Shown here one piece after another: positions 40,941 through 41,595 of a DNA stretch of 41,595 nt. The position numbers were made by a program, and so were the translations under genes. Position 1 is the stretch's first letter, and the number at the start of each line of letters is the position of its first letter. The notes beneath the pieces are model-generated. The model saw only the letters and a list, made by a program, of their open reading frames with translations. It searched no databases and was not told the DNA's origin. Origin of the DNA: Armatimonadota bacterium (GTDB taxonomy: Bacteria > Armatimonadota > JAAZEB01); the NCBI GenBank assembly GCA_012512505.1, contig JAAZEB010000113.1, forward strand, positions 1-41,595. The letters run 5' to 3'.

Positions 40941-41595
40941 CTACGGCTCGGCCAGCACGCGGTAGAGCATCCGGTGTAGGCCCTGCTCGTTGACCGTATC
41001 GCGCAGCGCGATGAACTCCAGCGTGCCGTTCTTCTGGAAGAATGGCACGCTGCCGCTCACGTCGGTGTAGGTTGGGCCCTCCACCCCGTCCAGCACCAGG
41101 AAGCGGTCGGGGCCTTGCGCGGCCAGGTAGGCCAGGCGCTTGCCGTCCGGGCTGAAGACGGGCGGGCTCGTCCAGGCGTACGGCTTCCCCTCCTGGCCGG
41201 CTGCCACCACCACGCCAGTGCCATCGTCCCGGCTCGCTGCGTAGGCCAGCCGGCCGTCTTTGCTGAAGACCAGGGTGTCGCCAAACACCCGGGGATACTC
41301 CGGGCCTTCCACCCCATCCAGCACCACGCGCCACCGCTCGCCTTTCTGGGCGGCGAACGCCACGTGCTTGCCGTCTGGGCTGAAGAGCGGGTGGCTGTAG
41401 CCGATCTCCTCGTAAGGCCCGCTCTCCTTGCCGGCGATCACCACGTAGTGCTGCTCCCCCCGCTGGGCGCGGTAGGCCAGCCGCCCGTCCGGGCTGTAGA
41501 GGATCGGCGCCGTCAGCGTGCCGTAGGGGGCGCCGACGCGGGCGTAGCGTGGGCCGGGGTTGCCATCGACCACGACGCACTGCTTTTCACCCACG
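40941..41595 (-). CDS. PD40/WD40-like repeat protein (cut by window edge)
   Basis: This minus-strand gene ends at 40941 and runs out of the window at 41595, so its start is not seen. The 217 visible residues consist of propeller blades of 45-50 residues, each with a pattern like PVFSPDGKRLAYLA or PLFSPDGKHVAFAA and a spacer such as VVLDGVEGPEYPRV. Such YD/PD40 proteins are often secreted; the signal peptide, if any, lies outside. It is unrelated to the adjacent moa operon and on the opposite strand. No haem motif is visible. Confidence 0.85.
   Translation of the reverse strand, partial: VGEKQCVVVDGNPGPRYARVGAPYGTLTAPILYSPDGRLAYRAQRGEQHYVVIAGKESGPYEEIGYSHPLFSPDGKHVAFAAQKGERWRVVLDGVEGPEYPRVFGDTLVFSKDGRLAYAASRDDGTGVVVAAGQEGKPYAWTSPPVFSPDGKRLAYLAAQGPDRFLVLDGVEGPTYTDVSGSVPFFQKNGTLEFIALRDTVNEQGLHRMLYRVLAEP

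Overview
The window is about two-thirds G+C. Most genes have strong AGGAGG-type ribosome binding sites, and GTG or TTG starts are common. A porin-like beta-barrel protein, several Sec signal peptides and periplasmic haem proteins point to a diderm, Gram-negative-type bacterium. The combination of HZS-alpha-like PD40/cytochrome proteins, a secreted GH29 fucosidase, an indolepyruvate oxidoreductase/PaaK operon and a MoaC-MoaB fusion fits a deep-branching environmental lineage such as Armatimonadota, or less likely Planctomycetota or Chloroflexota. This placement is inference; the window holds no rRNA or tRNA gene.

Region 1 (1-12,000, minus strand) encodes exported proteins. Two large proteins combine PD40 propeller repeats with CxxCH haem motifs and resemble hydrazine synthase alpha-related proteins. 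The others are a YVTN propeller fused to a di-haem cytochrome c peroxidase-like domain, an alpha-L-fucosidase with a LamG domain, and a nitroreductase.

Region 2 (12,200-21,170, minus strand) looks like an aryl-acid unit. In transcription order it has iorA, iorB, paaK, an ACT-domain protein, a second paaK, a porin-like protein and a sodium:solute symporter. A sigma70-type promoter (TTGACG-N17-TATACT) precedes iorA. IorAB would turn arylpyruvates into arylacetyl-CoA, PaaK would activate arylacetates, and the last two genes could handle uptake.

Region 3 (21,283-32,181, plus strand) is a phage head-assembly cassette of T4-like type: terminase large subunit, gp20-like portal, gp21-like protease fused in frame to a scaffold-like tail, gp23-like major capsid protein, three small head or connector-type proteins and a possible holin. 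No tail, integrase, replication or lysogeny gene is visible. A 1,034-residue PAS-GAF-PAS-GAF hybrid histidine kinase with a receiver domain lies between terminase and portal, followed by an inverted-repeat element and a heptanucleotide array. A small minus-strand gene overlaps the portal 3' end.

Region 4 (32,182-32,960) has no gene but is rich in repeats: a block shared with 12 kb, an 80-bp tandem repeat, a 34-bp duplication and G-tract hairpins. It ends in a promoter with a perfect CRP/FNR-family palindrome placed as a class II activator site for the next gene.

Region 5 (32,961-41,595) starts with a quinol-type nitric oxide reductase and a bidirectional terminator. Two paralogous small membrane proteins (minus strand) follow, then a molybdenum-cofactor operon (moaA, moaC-moaB fusion, moeA, MOSC protein) leading into a uroporphyrinogen decarboxylase-family gene. 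A PD40 protein is cut by the window edge.
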